Of a DNA stretch of 64,000 nucleotides, positions 54,521 through 64,000 are shown piece after piece. The position numbers and the translations under genes are program-made. Origin of the DNA: WHTI01 sp963756365 (lineage in GTDB: Bacteria; Actinomycetota; CADDZG01; WHSQ01); contig CAVWNF010000003.1 in the NCBI GenBank assembly GCA_963756365.1, positions 186,001 to 250,000 of the forward strand. The letters run 5' to 3'. Under the pieces are notes generated by a model. The model was not told the DNA's origin. It ran no database searches and saw only the letters and a program-made list of their open reading frames with translations. Positions within the stretch are counted from its first letter, which is position 1; each line of letters begins with the position of its first letter.

Positions 54521-55270
54521 TCTACAAGAAGAGTCCTCAGGAGATCGATCTCATGCGAGCGGCCGGCAAGATCCTGGCGACCACCCTGGACAAGATCGAG
54601 GCTGCGCTCGAGCCCGGGGTGACCACCTCGGATCTAGATGCGATCGCAGAGGAGTCCATCACCGGTGCTGGAGCGAAGCCCTCCTTCAAGGGCTATCGAG
54701 GGTTCCCTGCATCGATCTGCTCTTCGGCTAACGAAGTGATCGTCCACGGGATCCCGGGGCCGCTCGCACTCAAGGACGGCGATGTGGTCTCGATCGACGT
54801 GGGGGTCTTCCACCAGGGGTTCCATGCGGATTCTGCATGGACGTTCCCGGTGGGAGACATCTCGGATGAGGCCGCCGACGCTCCTGAGGGTGACCGAAGC
54901 GTCTCTGTGGGCGGCGATCGAGGCGTGCAAGCCTGGGAACCGGGTCGGCGATATCGGACACGCCGTCGAAGAGGCCATCAAGCCCCACGGGTACGGCGTG
55001 GTTCGGGAGTACGTGGGCCACGGCCTGGGGCGAGCCCTGCACGAAGAGCCTCAGATCCCCAACTACGGGCCTCCTGGGCGTCGAGAGGTGCTCTCGGAAG
55101 GGATGACGCTCGCTATCGAGCCGATGGTCAACCTGGGAGGGCCCGAGACAGAGGCTCTCGAGGACGGCTGGACCGTGGTGACCGCAGATCGCTCCATCTC
55201 GGCACATTTCGAGCACACGGTAGCGGTCACGGCGGACGGTCACGAGGTCTTGACCAGGAGGGACAGGTGA
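54517..55270 (+). CDS. map: Methionine aminopeptidase type I (one frameshift)
   Basis: Removes initiator Met. The first frame covers MIYKKSPQEIDLMRAAGKIL to the first metal ligand in VSIDVGVFHQGFHADSAWTF. After a +1 change near 54880 the second frame carries LLRVTEASLWAAIEACKPGN, the metal-ligand His in EYVGHGLGRALHEEP, and MTLAIEPMV and the last Glu region. Removing one G gives DEAATLLRVTEASLW, a normal 250-residue MetAP. Reading on in the first frame past the shift gives a meaningless 300-residue product. GTG start overlaps adk. Essential gene, so probable sequence error. Confidence 0.92.
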
Positions 55271-55306
55271 ATGGGTCCGGGAGCCTACAACGGCTCGAGA
55301 GTTCGG

Positions 55307-55336
55307 TTCGACCGGGCGGGTTACCCCTGTTATCAT
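55307..55336 (+). promoter_or_regulatory. Promoter of the infA-rpmJ-rpsMKD-rpoA-rplQ operon
   Basis: TTCGAC (55307-55312), 18-bp spacer, TATCAT (55331-55336); predicted start near 55342. It separates the alpha block from spc. Confidence 0.6.
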
Positions 55337-55366
55337 GCTTTGCCGGTCCAGTCTCGGGTTTCGCGC

Positions 55367-55387
55367 GCGCCCCTAGGGGGCGCTTTT
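55367..55387 (+). terminator. Intrinsic terminator inside the infA leader
   Basis: GCGCCCC (55367-55373), loop TAG, GGGGCGC (55377-55383), then TTTT. It lies about 30 nt downstream of the predicted start and 47 nt upstream of infA. Either it ends map read-through, or it attenuates the alpha operon, or both. Confidence 0.75.
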
Positions 55388-55433
55388 CGTGGCCTAGGGC
55401 ACATCAAGATCGAGAGTGAGCGGGGTTTTGCGC

Positions 55434-55679
55434 GTGGCCAAGAAGAACAAGGAACAGTCCTCTGGCAAGGAAGAGGGCATCCAGGTCGAGGGATCGGTTA
55501 TCGAGCCCTTGCCGAATGCCATGTTCCGAGTCGAGTTGGACAACGGCCACAAGGTCCTCGCTCATATCTCCGGGAAGATGCGGATGCACTACATCCGGAT
55601 CCTGCCGGGGGACCGGGTGCTGGTCGAACTGTCGCCATACGACTTGACCAGGGGTCGAGTCGTGTACCGGTACAAGTAA
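55434..55679 (+). CDS. infA: Translation initiation factor IF-1
   Basis: 81 residues. OB fold [20 protein letters not shown] then [20 protein letters not shown] and the end [18 protein letters not shown] 55434 gives [20 protein letters not shown], a slightly longer lysine/glutamate N-terminus than usual. An in-frame GTG at 55416 would add six residues without support. No strong Shine-Dalgarno is visible. Confidence 0.95.
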   Translation: MAKKNKEQSSGKEEGIQVEGSVIEPLPNAMFRVELDNGHKVLAHISGKMRMHYIRILPGDRVLVELSPYDLTRGRVVYRYK

Positions 55680-55692
55680 GCCGAGGAGAACG

Positions 55693-55806
55693 ATGAAGGT
55701 TCGTCCAAGCGTCAAGAAGATGTGTGACAAGTGCAAGGTGATCCGTCGCCGCGGTGCGGTCATGGTCATCTGCTCGAATCCACGACACAAGCAACGACAG
55801 GGATAG
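55693..55806 (+). CDS. rpmJ: 50S ribosomal protein L36 (zinc form)
   Basis: 37 residues: [20 protein letters not shown] then [17 protein letters not shown]. Zn ligands C-x2-C, C and H. GAGGAGAACG precedes the ATG. Too short for length-filtered gene calls but fully conserved. Confidence 0.96.
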   Translation: MKVRPSVKKMCDKCKVIRRRGAVMVICSNPRHKQRQG

Positions 55807-55818
55807 GAAAGGACACGC

Positions 55819-56196
55819 GTGGCACGTATCGCTGGGGTTGATCTGCCGAGAGAGAAGCGTCTCGACATCGCTCTCACATATATCTACGGCGTTGGGAGCA
55901 CCAAAGCCGTCGATACATGTGTCGGCGCGAAGGTGGACCCCTCCACTCGCGTCCGTGACCTCACTGATGAAGAGGTCGTTTCTATCCGCGACTGGATCGA
56001 CAAGAACTATCGCGTCGAGGGTGATCTTCGTCGTGAGGTGAACCTGAACATCAAGCGCAAGGTCGAGATCGGTTGTTATCAGGGGCTACGGCACCGCCGT
56101 GGTCTCCCGGTACGAGGCCAGCGCACGCACACGAATGCTCGAACCCGCAAGGGACCGAAGAAGACGGTCGCGGGCAAGAAGAAGCTCAAGAAGTAG
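55819..56196 (+). CDS. rpsM: 30S ribosomal protein S13
   Basis: 125 residues. [40 protein letters not shown], and the basic tail [20 protein letters not shown] ending GKKKLKK, which reaches the P-site tRNA. GTG start. Confidence 0.97.
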   Translation: MARIAGVDLPREKRLDIALTYIYGVGSTKAVDTCVGAKVDPSTRVRDLTDEEVVSIRDWIDKNYRVEGDLRREVNLNIKRKVEIGCYQGLRHRRGLPVRGQRTHTNARTRKGPKKTVAGKKKLKK

Positions 56197-56220
56197 CGAC
56201 GCGAGAAAGCAGAGGGATCC

Positions 56221-56616
56221 TTGGCACCTCCTAAGAAGGCGAAGAAGACTCGCCGTAAGGAAAAAAAGAATGTCGTCCACGGTGTGGCTCACATCAAGTC
56301 GACGTTCAACAACACGATCATCTCGATCTCGGACCTCGAGGGGAACGTTCTGTCGTGGGCTTCCGCCGGCAACGTCGGCTTCAAAGGCTCACGTAAGTCC
56401 ACCCCCTTCGCCGCGCAGATGGCGGCCGAGGCTTGTTCGCGGCGCGCCCAAGAGCACGGTGTGAGGCGCGTCGATGTCGAGGTCAAAGGACCGGGTTCCG
56501 GTCGAGAGACCGCGATCCGCTCGCTCCAGGCTTCCGGCCTTGAGGTGATCGGCATCAAGGACGTCACCCCGGTGCCGCACAACGGCTGCCGCCCTCGCAA
56601 GAGGAGGCGTGTCTGA
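56221..56616 (+). CDS. rpsK: 30S ribosomal protein S11
   Basis: 131 residues. A Lys-rich N-terminus ([20 protein letters not shown]) precedes [20 protein letters not shown] and the C-terminal signature [21 protein letters not shown] start. The stop shares a base with the rpsD start. Confidence 0.97.
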   Translation: MAPPKKAKKTRRKEKKNVVHGVAHIKSTFNNTIISISDLEGNVLSWASAGNVGFKGSRKSTPFAAQMAAEACSRRAQEHGVRRVDVEVKGPGSGRETAIRSLQASGLEVIGIKDVTPVPHNGCRPRKRRRV

Positions 56617-57242
56617 TGGCTAGGTACACAGGTCCCGTCTGCAAGCTGTGTAGGCGCGAGAAGACCAAGCTGTTCCTGAAGGGCACCAGGTGCGAGTCGC
56701 CGAAGTGCCCGATCGAGAAGGGCAAGCCCCCTCCCGGCCAGCACGGTCGCGGGCGGGTACGCGAGTCCGAGTATCTGCTTCAGCTCCGCGAGAAGCAGAA
56801 GGCGAAGCGTTTCTACGGGATCCTCGAGAAGCAGTTCCGCAGCTACTACGAGGAAGCCGTTCGCTCGAAGGGTGTTACCGGTGAGGAGCTCATGCGTATC
56901 TGTGAGTCTCGCCTGGACAACGTCGTCTATCGGGCAGGGTTCGCGATGAACCGACCGATGGCTCGCCAGATGGTGTCCCACGGACATGTCGAGGTCAACG
57001 GTAGGAAGGTGAACATCCCTTCGTTCCGGGTCAAGCCCGGCGATGCCGTCTCGGTGCGTGGTCGATCGAAGACGATCGGTCGCATCGTCGAGAACGCGTC
57101 GTACGCCGAGGGCCGACCAGCCCCGGATTGGCTCAGTTCGAACCTGAAAGAGCTGACCTGCGAGGTCCGCTCGCTGCCGGAACGTGGGCAGATGGACATC
57201 CCGGTTCAAGAACAGCTCATCGTCGAGTACTACTCGAAGTAA
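56616..57242 (+). CDS. rpsD: 30S ribosomal protein S4 (zinc form)
   Basis: 208 residues. The N-terminal zinc knuckle has CKLCRR and the later Cys in CESPKC; the S4 RNA-binding domain has [20 protein letters not shown] and [20 protein letters not shown]. In E. coli S4 represses the alpha operon; here rpsD precedes rpoA, so the same logic is possible. Confidence 0.97.
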   Translation: MARYTGPVCKLCRREKTKLFLKGTRCESPKCPIEKGKPPPGQHGRGRVRESEYLLQLREKQKAKRFYGILEKQFRSYYEEAVRSKGVTGEELMRICESRLDNVVYRAGFAMNRPMARQMVSHGHVEVNGRKVNIPSFRVKPGDAVSVRGRSKTIGRIVENASYAEGRPAPDWLSSNLKELTCEVRSLPERGQMDIPVQEQLIVEYYSK

Positions 57243-57259
57243 GCGCTGAGAGGAGCTTC

Positions 57260-58201
57260 ATGGATCTTCTAATAGTTCAGCGTCCTCAGATCTCCGAAGA
57301 GGAGATCTCTGACGTCCGTTCCAAGTTCACGATCGAGCCGCTGGAGCCTGGTTTCGGCTACACGCTGGGTAACTCTCTTCGGAGAACCCTGCTGTCGTCC
57401 ATCCCAGGGGCAGCCGTGACTCAGATCAAGATCGACGGTGTTCTGCACGAGTTCTCAACGATCGACGGTGTAACCGAGGACGTAACCGATATCGTTCTCA
57501 ACCTCAAGGAGCTCGTTGTTAAGAGCGAGAACGAAGAGGCCACCAACGTGCACCTGCGCGTGACCGGACCTGCTGAGGTCACCGCCGGCGATATCGAATT
57601 GCCGACCGGGGTCGAGATCCTCAACCCCGACAAGCACATCGCCACACTCAACAAGAAGGCGACCCTTTCGATGGAACTGCGCGTCGAGCAAGGCCGCGGC
57701 TACGTTGCTGCCGACTCGTCGAGGTCCGACTCCATCGGAGTCGTCCCGATCGATGCTCTGTTCTCGCCTGTATCGCGGGTGACCTATGTGGTCGAGCCCA
57801 CCCGGGTCGAGCAGATGACGAACTTCGATCGCCTGATCCTCGATGTCGAGACGAACGCTGCGATCAAGCCGTCCGATGCACTGTCGTCCGCTGGTGCAAC
57901 CCTCGTCGAGCTACTCCAGTTGTTCTCTGGGGTCGGCGAAGGTACGCAGGGCCTCCAGCTCGGCCCTGAGCCGGGCGAGGAAGAGGCGTCCGGTGTATTG
58001 GCCCAGCCGATCGAGGAGATGGACCTCACGGTGCGGTCGTACAACTGCTTGAAGCGTGAGGGCGTCCAGACCGTTGGCGAGCTCGTCGAGAAGACCGAAG
58101 AGGACCTCCTTGAGATCCGCAACTTCGGGCAGAAGTCGATCGACGAGGTCAAGGCAAAGCTCGAAGAGCTGGGTCTCGGCCTCTCCAAGAAAGACTTTTA
58201 A
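57260..58201 (+). CDS. rpoA: DNA-directed RNA polymerase subunit alpha
   Basis: 313 residues. NTD dimer and assembly region [40 protein letters not shown]; the C-terminal domain that binds UP elements and activators has [20 protein letters not shown] and [23 protein letters not shown] 57260 with GAGAGGAG upstream; earlier in-frame codons run back into rpsD and are not part of the protein. Confidence 0.98.
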   Translation: MDLLIVQRPQISEEEISDVRSKFTIEPLEPGFGYTLGNSLRRTLLSSIPGAAVTQIKIDGVLHEFSTIDGVTEDVTDIVLNLKELVVKSENEEATNVHLRVTGPAEVTAGDIELPTGVEILNPDKHIATLNKKATLSMELRVEQGRGYVAADSSRSDSIGVVPIDALFSPVSRVTYVVEPTRVEQMTNFDRLILDVETNAAIKPSDALSSAGATLVELLQLFSGVGEGTQGLQLGPEPGEEEASGVLAQPIEEMDLTVRSYNCLKREGVQTVGELVEKTEEDLLEIRNFGQKSIDEVKAKLEELGLGLSKKDF

Positions 58202-58215
58202 GAGGAGATAGGACG

Positions 58216-58887
58216 ATGCCCCGACCGAAGAAGGGTGCCCGCTTAGGGTCCAACCCTGCTCACCAGAAGCTGATGATCTCGAACCTCGCCGTGTCGTTGT
58301 TCGAGCACGAGAGCATCACGACGACCGAAGCCAAGGCCAAGGTCCTCCGACCGTTCGCCGAGAAGATGATCACGAAGGCCAAGAAGGGCAGCGTCCAAGA
58401 TAGGCGCGTCGTTCTTCGCCACATCGAGGATCGGGACATCGTCCACAAGCTGTTCAGCGACATCGGACCTCGTTTCGCCGAGAGGAACGGTGGCTACACG
58501 CGCATCTTGAAGCTCGGCCCCCGCAACGGTGACGGTGCCCCTATGGCTCTGATCGAACTGGTCGAGGGCGAGGCAGTGGTAGGCGGCAGCGACGACGATG
58601 CACCATCGACCTCCCGCCGCCGCATCCGCCGCCCCGGGAGCCCGAAGGCGAGCGCTTCTGAGCCAGAAACTGAGGCGACCGAGACCGAGGCCACGGCCGA
58701 GGCAGAAGCCGACGAGCAGCCGGAAACCGACGAGCAGCCCGAGGCTCCCGAGGCAGAAGCCGAGACCGAGGTGGCAGCCGAGGCTCCCGACACCGAGGCT
58801 GACACCGAGACCGACACCGAGACCCCTGGGGACGCAGATTCTGAGACCTCCCAGGACGAACCCGGCGACACCGAGAAAGACAGCTGA
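58216..58887 (+). CDS. rplQ: 50S ribosomal protein L17 with long acidic tail
   Basis: 223 residues against about 120-130. Core [60 protein letters not shown] and [20 protein letters not shown]. After about residue 125 comes a basic patch ([12 protein letters not shown]) and then about 80 residues of Glu/Thr/Ala/Asp/Pro ([20 protein letters not shown] and so on). The L17 position at the tunnel exit makes this a negatively charged brush near nascent chains. Confidence 0.96.
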   Translation: MPRPKKGARLGSNPAHQKLMISNLAVSLFEHESITTTEAKAKVLRPFAEKMITKAKKGSVQDRRVVLRHIEDRDIVHKLFSDIGPRFAERNGGYTRILKLGPRNGDGAPMALIELVEGEAVVGGSDDDAPSTSRRRIRRPGSPKASASEPETEATETEATAEAEADEQPETDEQPEAPEAEAETEVAAEAPDTEADTETDTETPGDADSETSQDEPGDTEKDS

Positions 58888-59654
58888 ACCTCCGCCTCGA
58901 TCTCGCGTACGACGGCACACCGTTCCACGGGTTCGCACGCCAGCCCGACGTAAGAACGGTCCAGGGTGATATCGAGGAAGCACTCTCGAAGGTGTTCGCG
59001 CGCCCTGTCGATTCGGTCTGCGCGGGTCGCACGGATGCTGGCGTCCATGCGCTGGGGCAGGTGATCTCCATCGCCGATGCGCCTGATGACCTTGATCTTG
59101 CTGGCCTGCGCGGAAAGCTCAACGGCATGCTCGGCCCCGTGATCGCGTTCTCGGCGGTGACCGAGGTGCCGGACGGATTCAGCGCTCGGTTCTCCGCTAG
59201 GTCGCGTTGCTACGTCTATGCATTGAGCGATGCCGACGTTCCAGACCCTTTCACCGCCCGGACGACGTGGCACCACCGCGGGAAGCTCGATATCCGAGCC
59301 ATGAACGAGGCGGCGGGGCACCTGGTCGGAGAACGGGATTTCCGCTCATTCGGTCGGCTCCCCGATGCCGAGGCCTCCCCGGTACGGCATCTGTATGAAC
59401 TCAGATGTTCGAGGGAAGGCGATCTCATCAGGGTCAGGGCGAGGGCGAATGCGTTCATCCAGCAGATGGTGAGATCACTCGTCGGGACGCTGGCTGAGGT
59501 GGGCACGGGCAAGATCGAGCCGAGCGCGATGGGCGAGATCCTGTCGTCAGGCGACCGGGCGAGGGCCGGAAAGGTCGCCCCCCCGCACGGGCTCTGCCTC
59601 GTAGCGGTCGAATACGACGAGGGCTGGAGCAGACCGATCGACGCCGACTCGTAA
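58884..59654 (+). CDS. truA: tRNA pseudouridine(38-40) synthase TruA (apparent CTG start)
   Basis: 256 residues. Forms pseudouridine at 38-40 of the anticodon arm. N-terminus [20 protein letters not shown], then the catalytic Asp in [15 protein letters not shown]. No ATG, GTG or TTG in frame lies before the conserved N-terminus: the only codon in place is CTG 58884, overlapping the rplQ TGA as CTGA, like the ATGA and GTGA couplings elsewhere here. The next in-frame candidate, at 58992, would delete the first 36 residues and is not credible. Confidence 0.88.
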   Translation: MNLRLDLAYDGTPFHGFARQPDVRTVQGDIEEALSKVFARPVDSVCAGRTDAGVHALGQVISIADAPDDLDLAGLRGKLNGMLGPVIAFSAVTEVPDGFSARFSARSRCYVYALSDADVPDPFTARTTWHHRGKLDIRAMNEAAGHLVGERDFRSFGRLPDAEASPVRHLYELRCSREGDLIRVRARANAFIQQMVRSLVGTLAEVGTGKIEPSAMGEILSSGDRARAGKVAPPHGLCLVAVEYDEGWSRPIDADS

Positions 59655-59672
59655 CGGTGCCAAACAGGTCGT

Positions 59673-59735
59673 TTGACCTGCCCAAATAGGGAAGTTATCC
59701 TGCCCGTTCCCCGCTACGGCCCGTGATCCGGGCCG
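59673..59735 (+). promoter_or_regulatory. rplM-rpsI promoter and leader hairpin
   Basis: TTGACC (59673-59678), 17-bp spacer, TATCCT (59696-59701), the same two boxes as at str. The short leader contains CGGCCCG (59717-59723) and CGGGCCG (59729-59735) with loop TGATC, a possible L13-type autoregulatory site. AAGGAAGAG precedes the ATG. Confidence 0.7.
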
Positions 59736-59750
59736 ATCTGGAAGGAAGAG

Positions 59751-60242
59751 ATGAAGACCCATTCGACAAGGCCTAGTGAGATAACGCGCGACTGGCACCT
59801 GATCGACGCCGATGGCGTTGTTCTTGGGCGTCTCGCATCCGAGGTTGCGAAGCTCCTCCGCGGCAAGCACAAGCCGTATTTCGCTCCCCACCTCGACACC
59901 GGTGACCACGTTGTCATCATCAACGCTTCGAAGGTCGTCCTTACTGGGCAGAAGCTGCTCCAGAAGGTTCGTTACCGTCACTCCGGTTACCCGGGTGGTC
60001 TCCGCGAGGAGTCCTATATGAAGCTCATGGCCGAGCGTCCTCAGCTTGCTGTCGAGAAGGCGATCAAGGGCATGCTGCCGAGTAACAAGCTCGGCGATCA
60101 GATGTTCACGAAGCTCAAGGTCTACGCGGGACCTGACCACCCGCACAGTGCTCAGTCCCCCAAGGAGTTCGACGTGAAGTCCGTCGCCGCTCCGAAGGAC
60201 CCCGAGCAGGCACACACGATCGAGGAGGTAACCGGTGGCTGA
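59751..60242 (+). CDS. rplM: 50S ribosomal protein L13
   Basis: 163 residues. [60 protein letters not shown] and the [10 protein letters not shown] region. The C-terminus is extended ([20 protein letters not shown]) by about 15 residues. Overlaps rpsI by 8 nt. Confidence 0.97.
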   Translation: MKTHSTRPSEITRDWHLIDADGVVLGRLASEVAKLLRGKHKPYFAPHLDTGDHVVIINASKVVLTGQKLLQKVRYRHSGYPGGLREESYMKLMAERPQLAVEKAIKGMLPSNKLGDQMFTKLKVYAGPDHPHSAQSPKEFDVKSVAAPKDPEQAHTIEEVTGG

Positions 60243-60627
60243 GGCACTAGCGAGGGCGACCGGTCGCCGGAAAGAAGCTGTCTGTCGCGTGCGTCTGCTT
60301 CCCGGTAGTGGCCGTTGGGAGATCAACGGGCGTCCTCTTGAGGACTACTTCCCGAGCGCGACCCACCGCATGATCCTGTCCGAGCCCCTGCGCCTCACCG
60401 AGACCGAAGGGCGCTACGACATCATCGCCTCGATCGACGGTGGCGGTGTTGCAGGCCAGGCTGGTTCTCTGCGCCACGCGATCTCCCGCGCTCTGATCGA
60501 CATGGATCCGGATCTTCGCCCCGCACTAAAGGCGGCCGGGTTCCTGACCCGAGATGCTCGCGAGAAGGAGCGCCGCAAGTACGGGCTCAAGAAGGCCCGC
60601 AAGGCGCCTCAGTACTCGAAGCGCTAA
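60235..60627 (+). CDS. rpsI: 30S ribosomal protein S9
   Basis: 130 residues. [40 protein letters not shown], and the conserved C-terminus [16 protein letters not shown] whose last Arg contacts P-site tRNA. GTG start inside the rplM 3' end. Confidence 0.97.
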   Translation: MAEALARATGRRKEAVCRVRLLPGSGRWEINGRPLEDYFPSATHRMILSEPLRLTETEGRYDIIASIDGGGVAGQAGSLRHAISRALIDMDPDLRPALKAAGFLTRDAREKERRKYGLKKARKAPQYSKR

Positions 60628-60642
60628 GACACACCACCAAAG

Positions 60643-60666
60643 GCCCCCGGCGACGGGGGCTTTGTT
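60643..60666 (+). terminator. Terminator after rpsI
   Basis: GCCCCCG (60643-60649), loop GCGA, CGGGGGC (60654-60660), then TTTGTT. Ends the ribosomal region. Confidence 0.85.
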
Positions 60667-60705
60667 ATGTCATGAAGCAGACAACACGCTGCCGGTATGT
60701 CTGAA

Positions 60706-60719
60706 TAGGCTCAACGATG
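60706..60719 (+). promoter_or_regulatory. -10 box near the ABC-2 ATPase start
   Basis: TAGGCT (60706-60711), five bases, then ATG 60717. Same class as the leaderless promoters listed above, with one base less in the spacer. Confidence 0.4.
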
Positions 60720-61659
60720 GCAGTCATCGAAGCACGCCAACTCTCGAAGTCGTTCCCAGGTCGGGGCCGCAAGGCTGCGCCGGTGGTCGCGGTGCGCGAC
60801 GTCACCTTCTCGATCGAGGCGGGGGAACGCGTTGCCTACATCGGTCCCAACGGCGCGGGCAAGTCGACGTCGATAAAGATGCTCACCGGCATCCTCCACC
60901 CGAGCGCGGGTGATGCGTCGGTCCTGGGCTACCAGCCGTGGACGCAGCGGCAGAGCCTCGCGCTGCGCATCGGGACCTTGTTCGGGCAGCGCTCGCAACT
61001 GTGGTTCCAACTGACGGCCAGGCAGGCCTACCGGCTCCTGGGTGACATCTACGGGCTCACCCGTGGCGGCGTCCGACGAGCGCGTCGAGGAACTCGGCAT
61101 GATCCTCGAAGCCACCACGCTGTTCGATCAACCCGTCAAGTCTCTGTCGCTCGGACAGCGGATGCGTTGCGAGTTGGCGGCCAGCCTCCTTCACTCACCC
61201 GAGGTGATCTTCCTCGACGAGCCGACGATCGGCCTCGACCTGGTCGCGAAGCAGCGGTTCAGAGAGATGGTCGTGCGCCTCAATGAAGAGAAGGGGATGA
61301 CGGTGTTCCTCACCAGCCACGACGTGGCCGACATCGAACACGTCGCCCGGCGCGTCATCGTGATCAACCACGGCCACGTGATCTACGACGGGAAGGTCTC
61401 GGACATGAGACGGCGGGTGCTCAACCACAAGCTGGTGGAGGTCAGGTTCGACAGCGAACCCGGTCGCCTCGAGATCGACGCGGTCGAGATCCTCAAGCAC
61501 TCGGGCCTCGGCTACAAGCTGATGGTCGATACGACAGCGCGCCCGATCAAGGCGGTTCTCGACGAATTGCTCGACCGTTTCCAGGTGGGAGACATCTCGG
61601 TTGAGGATCCGCCGCTCGAGACGGTCATCGGCAATATCTACGAGACACCTCCGTCATGA
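60717..61659 (+). CDS. ABC-2 exporter ATP-binding subunit, COG4586 type (one frameshift)
   Basis: Walker A GPNGAGKSTSIKM, the family segment GTLFGQRSQLWFQLTARQAY, then a +1 frame change near 61070, after which ASDERVEELGMILEATTLFD, the signature LSLGQRMRCELAASLLHSPE and Walker B VIFLDEPTIGLD follow, and the H-loop LTSHD. Deleting one base gives a normal 313-residue ATPase with a C-terminal regulatory tail. Overlaps the next permease as ATGA. Substrate unknown. Confidence 0.9.
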
Positions 61660-62438
61660 GGTGGAATGTTTACCGATCGGCGCTGGCCTCGGGGGCCCGC
61701 CAGGTCGTGGCCGAGCGCGCCGAGCTCGTGATGCGCCTGTTGTTCTACCTCGTGATCCTCGTCGTGTTCGAGGCGCTGTGGACCGCGGCCACGGAGGCAT
61801 CGGGTGGCGCGATCGACACTTACGACCTCGCCGCTTTGATGTGGTACATCGCCGCGACCCAAGCCGCCGTGATCGCGCTGGAACCGCGGCTGATCGAGAT
61901 CACAGGAGACGAGATCGGCAACGGGACGATCGCTGTAGAGATGCTGCGGCCCGTTTCGGTCGTCGGGTTCCGTATGGCCGTTGCGGTCGGCGGAGGGATC
62001 GTGAGGGGCGGTTCGGCCCTAGTGGTCGGCGCAGCTTTCCTGCTCGTGACGGTTGGTCCTCCGCCCAGTGCTGCCGCTGGGATGATCGGGATCCCCAGCG
62101 TCCTGCTCGCGCTGGTAGCGAACATCGCCAGCCAGCATGTGTTCGCCGCGGCCGCGTTCTGGGTCGAGGACGCCAAGGGCGCCTGGTTCCTGTACCAGAA
62201 GCTCGTCTTCCTCCTCGGTGGGATGTTGATCCCGCTCGAGTTCTTCCCCAGCGCTCTAGAGACCGCGTCACGGGTCCTCCCGTTCTGGACCATGGCGTAC
62301 GCACCGGGTCGACTCATGTCGGGCCACGTGGAGCCGTTGCTGCTCGTGGGCCAAGCCGCGTGGATAGTGGTCCTCGTTGCTCTCGCTGTCGTCACGTTCC
62401 GCGCGGGAGAGCGCCGGATGCAGGTGGTCGGCGGATGA
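61656..62438 (+). CDS. ABC-2 type permease (COG4587-like)
   Basis: 260 residues, six transmembrane helices in the ABC-2 layout (first helix LVMRLLFYLVILVVFEALWT; a later one AAGMIGIPSVLLALVANIAS). First permease of the three-gene ATPase-permease-permease unit. ATGA overlap with the second permease. Confidence 0.87.
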   Translation: MRWNVYRSALASGARQVVAERAELVMRLLFYLVILVVFEALWTAATEASGGAIDTYDLAALMWYIAATQAAVIALEPRLIEITGDEIGNGTIAVEMLRPVSVVGFRMAVAVGGGIVRGGSALVVGAAFLLVTVGPPPSAAAGMIGIPSVLLALVANIASQHVFAAAAFWVEDAKGAWFLYQKLVFLLGGMLIPLEFFPSALETASRVLPFWTMAYAPGRLMSGHVEPLLLVGQAAWIVVLVALAVVTFRAGERRMQVVGG

Positions 62439-63199
62439 TCGTGGCAACGATGAGGACGGCGCTCCTCGAGGCGTGGACGAACCGTCGCTCGTTCTGGCTC
62501 CAGGTTTCGATGATGATCGCGAACGATCTGGTCTGGATCGCCTTCTGGGTGCTGTTCTTCAACCGCGTCGGGAGCGTCAGAGGCTGGGACGGGAGCCGGA
62601 TCATCTTGCTCTACGCGATCCTCACCACCGGAGCCGGAGGAGCGCTAGGTCTCCTCGCCAACTCCCGGCGGATCGGCCGCATCGCCGCAGGAGGCGAGCT
62701 CGATCCCGTACTGACACTCCCGGTCCGGCCGCTCGCTTATCTGTTGTGTCGGCGGGTCGATACCTCGTTGCTCGGAGATCTCTTGTTCGGGCCGGTTCTG
62801 TTCCTCGGGTTCGCCGGACCCACCTTGGAGCGGTTCGGCATCTACCTGATCGGATCGTTGACCGCGGCGATCGTGATCGTTTCGTTCCTTGTCTTCCTCG
62901 GGTCGTTGACGATGGTCGCCGGCGGACGAGGCGAGCAGGCGGACCTCGGCTTCCAGGCGATCCTCATCTTCTCGTCGTACCCGCTCGAGATCTTCGGGGG
63001 CCCGACGAAGCTGATCCTTTTCTCGCTGATCCCAGCCGCGTTCGTGACGGGATTGCCGGTGCGCCTGATGACCGACTTCGAGATGACCACGCTCGGAGCC
63101 ATGGCCGCCGGTGCGGCAACCATGGCCCTCCTCGCCGTGGTGACGTTCCGCGCGGGCCTGAAGAGGTACTCCTCCGGTGCACTCTGGACGACGGGCTAG
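62435..63199 (+). CDS. ABC-2 type permease (COG3694/DUF990-like)
   Basis: 254 residues, about six transmembrane helices ([40 protein letters not shown]). The [15 protein letters not shown] segment is typical of this family. Forms the heteromeric channel with the preceding permease. Its TAG stop is part of CTAG at 63196-63199, which is also the aconitase stop on the other strand. Confidence 0.88.
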   Translation: MIVATMRTALLEAWTNRRSFWLQVSMMIANDLVWIAFWVLFFNRVGSVRGWDGSRIILLYAILTTGAGGALGLLANSRRIGRIAAGGELDPVLTLPVRPLAYLLCRRVDTSLLGDLLFGPVLFLGFAGPTLERFGIYLIGSLTAAIVIVSFLVFLGSLTMVAGGRGEQADLGFQAILIFSSYPLEIFGGPTKLILFSLIPAAFVTGLPVRLMTDFEMTTLGAMAAGAATMALLAVVTFRAGLKRYSSGALWTTG

Positions 63200-64000
63200 T
63201 CCTCGAGCATCCGCCTGAGAACGTAGGTCAGCACCCCACCGTTCCGGTAGTAGTCGAGCTCGACGGCAGAATCGATGCGGGCCTCGACCTCGAACGTCTT
63301 GGTACCGGCAGTCACGGTGAGGGTTTTGTGAGGTTCGAGTCCACCGGAGATGCCGGTGATCGAGAAGGTCTCCGTGCCGTCGAGTCCCAGGCTGTCGGCG
63401 TTCTCGCCGGGTAGGTACTGAAGGGGGAGGATCCCCATCCCGATCAGATTGCTGCGATGGATGCGTTCGAACGATTCGGCGATCGCCGCCTTCACACCTT
63501 GCAACAACACTCCCTTGGCCGCCCAATCTCGTGACGAACCGGAGCCATACTCCTTACCCGCAAGGATCACGAGCGGCGTCCCATCGGCGATGTAGCGCTC
63601 CGCCGCATCCCAGATCGGGATCACCTCACCGGTCGGAAGGTGCTTGGTCCAGCCGCCCTCCTTGCCGTCGGCAAGGTCGTTGCGTAGCCGGATGTTCGCG
63701 AACGTTCCCCGCATCATGACCTCGTGGTTCCCGCGCCGTGATCCGTAGGAGTTGTAGTCCTTAACCTCGACGCCCTTGCTTTCGAGGTAGCGGGCAGCGG
63801 GGGAGCCGATAGCGATCGAACCTGCAGGTGAGATGTGGTCGGTCGTAACCGAATCGCCCACCTTCGCAAGCACGTTGGCGCCGTGGATATCGACGGGCTC
63901 GGTGATGTCTCCGAGTTGCTGGAAGAAGGGAGGCTCGCGGACGTAGGTGGAATCCGGTGCCCATTCGTAGAGATCACCGGTGGGAGAGGGGAGTTCCTTC
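63196..64000 (-). CDS. acnA: Aconitate hydratase, C-terminal part (start beyond the window)
   Basis: Reads from base 64000 on the minus strand without a stop to 63196, about 267 residues of the C-terminal (swivel) domain. Motifs: [15 protein letters not shown], the substrate-binding [20 protein letters not shown], and [16 protein letters not shown]. The Fe-S cluster ligands lie in the missing N-terminal part. The sequence upstream ([20 protein letters not shown]) is the normal linker to the core. TCA-cycle enzyme; no neighbour on this strand is visible. Confidence 0.95.
   Translation of the reverse strand, partial: KELPSPTGDLYEWAPDSTYVREPPFFQQLGDITEPVDIHGANVLAKVGDSVTTDHISPAGSIAIGSPAARYLESKGVEVKDYNSYGSRRGNHEVMMRGTFANIRLRNDLADGKEGGWTKHLPTGEVIPIWDAAERYIADGTPLVILAGKEYGSGSSRDWAAKGVLLQGVKAAIAESFERIHRSNLIGMGILPLQYLPGENADSLGLDGTETFSITGISGGLEPHKTLTVTAGTKTFEVEARIDSAVELDYYRNGGVLTYVLRRMLED

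Noticed and set aside
54517..55419. A 300-residue methionine aminopeptidase variant with a novel C-terminus
   Set aside because: Residues after the frame break have no similarity to any fold, while the next frame continues the enzyme exactly.

Overview
The window is high-GC DNA from a bacterium that is most likely a deep-branching or little-cultured member of the Actinomycetota. The evidence for this placement is a CarD gene, a DUF3263 gene next to a LytR_C-domain gene, a glucosyl-3-phosphoglycerate synthase, ribosomal proteins with long acidic or lysine-rich tails, zinc-binding (C+) forms of S14, S4 and L36, many GTG/TTG starts, and many genes whose start codon lies about 6 nt after a -10 box (probable leaderless mRNAs). 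I cannot name the genus.

Layout. 1-8.7 kb: clpC (5' end outside the window), radA, carD, ispD, ispF, cysS, rlmB, a Spo0H/SigH-type sigma factor and tRNA-Thr. 8.7-23.2 kb: an accessory island with glutamate dehydrogenase, DUF3263 and LytR_C proteins, a MacB/LolD-type ABC exporter, a lipoprotein, an OtsB-like phosphatase convergent with an OtsA-like GT20 synthase, an AI-2E-family permease, glucosyl-3-phosphoglycerate synthase, a response regulator, an ECF sigma factor joined to a zinc-finger anti-sigma domain, an M20 peptidase, tRNA-Trp and a DUF1697 gene. 23.3-37.3 kb: secE-nusG-rplKAJL, a secreted M14 carboxypeptidase, then rpoBC. 37.3-38.7 kb: a convergent secreted protein and the str promoter and leader. 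38.7-55.3 kb: rpsL-rpsG-fusA-tuf running straight into the S10 and spc operons (rpsJ to map). 55.3-60.7 kb: infA-rpmJ-rpsMKD-rpoA-rplQ-truA, then rplM-rpsI. 60.7-64 kb: a three-gene ABC-2 exporter and the 3' end of aconitase on the opposite strand.

The backbone order (clpC-radA-ispD-ispF-cysS-rlmB-sigH-secE-nusG-rplKAJL-rpoBC-str-S10-spc-alpha-rplM-rpsI) is close to that of Bacillus. The accessory island takes the place of the stretch between sigH and secE, and disA, gltX, cysE, mrnC and rpmG are missing from their usual places. The backbone supplies transcription, translation, secretion and methionine-removal machinery. The island is biased towards compatible-solute synthesis, export and envelope functions, and stress-type regulation.

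A caution on sequence quality. Conserved genes (radA, rpsG, map, an M20 peptidase, two ABC ATPases) are broken by single-base frame changes, and all nine that can be placed inside conserved domains are repaired by removing one base. Most are probably consensus insertions, not real pseudogenes. The same error could also explain the unusual start of ispD and the sigma/anti-sigma fusion.

The signals most worth following up are: an 18-bp palindrome shared by the gaps upstream of the two secreted-protein genes that flank rpoBC; a nearly identical hairpin in the leaders of both rplK and rplJ; a terminator inside the infA leader; a palindromic repeat cluster between rplL and the M14 peptidase; and the recurrent -10/N6/start-codon arrangement.
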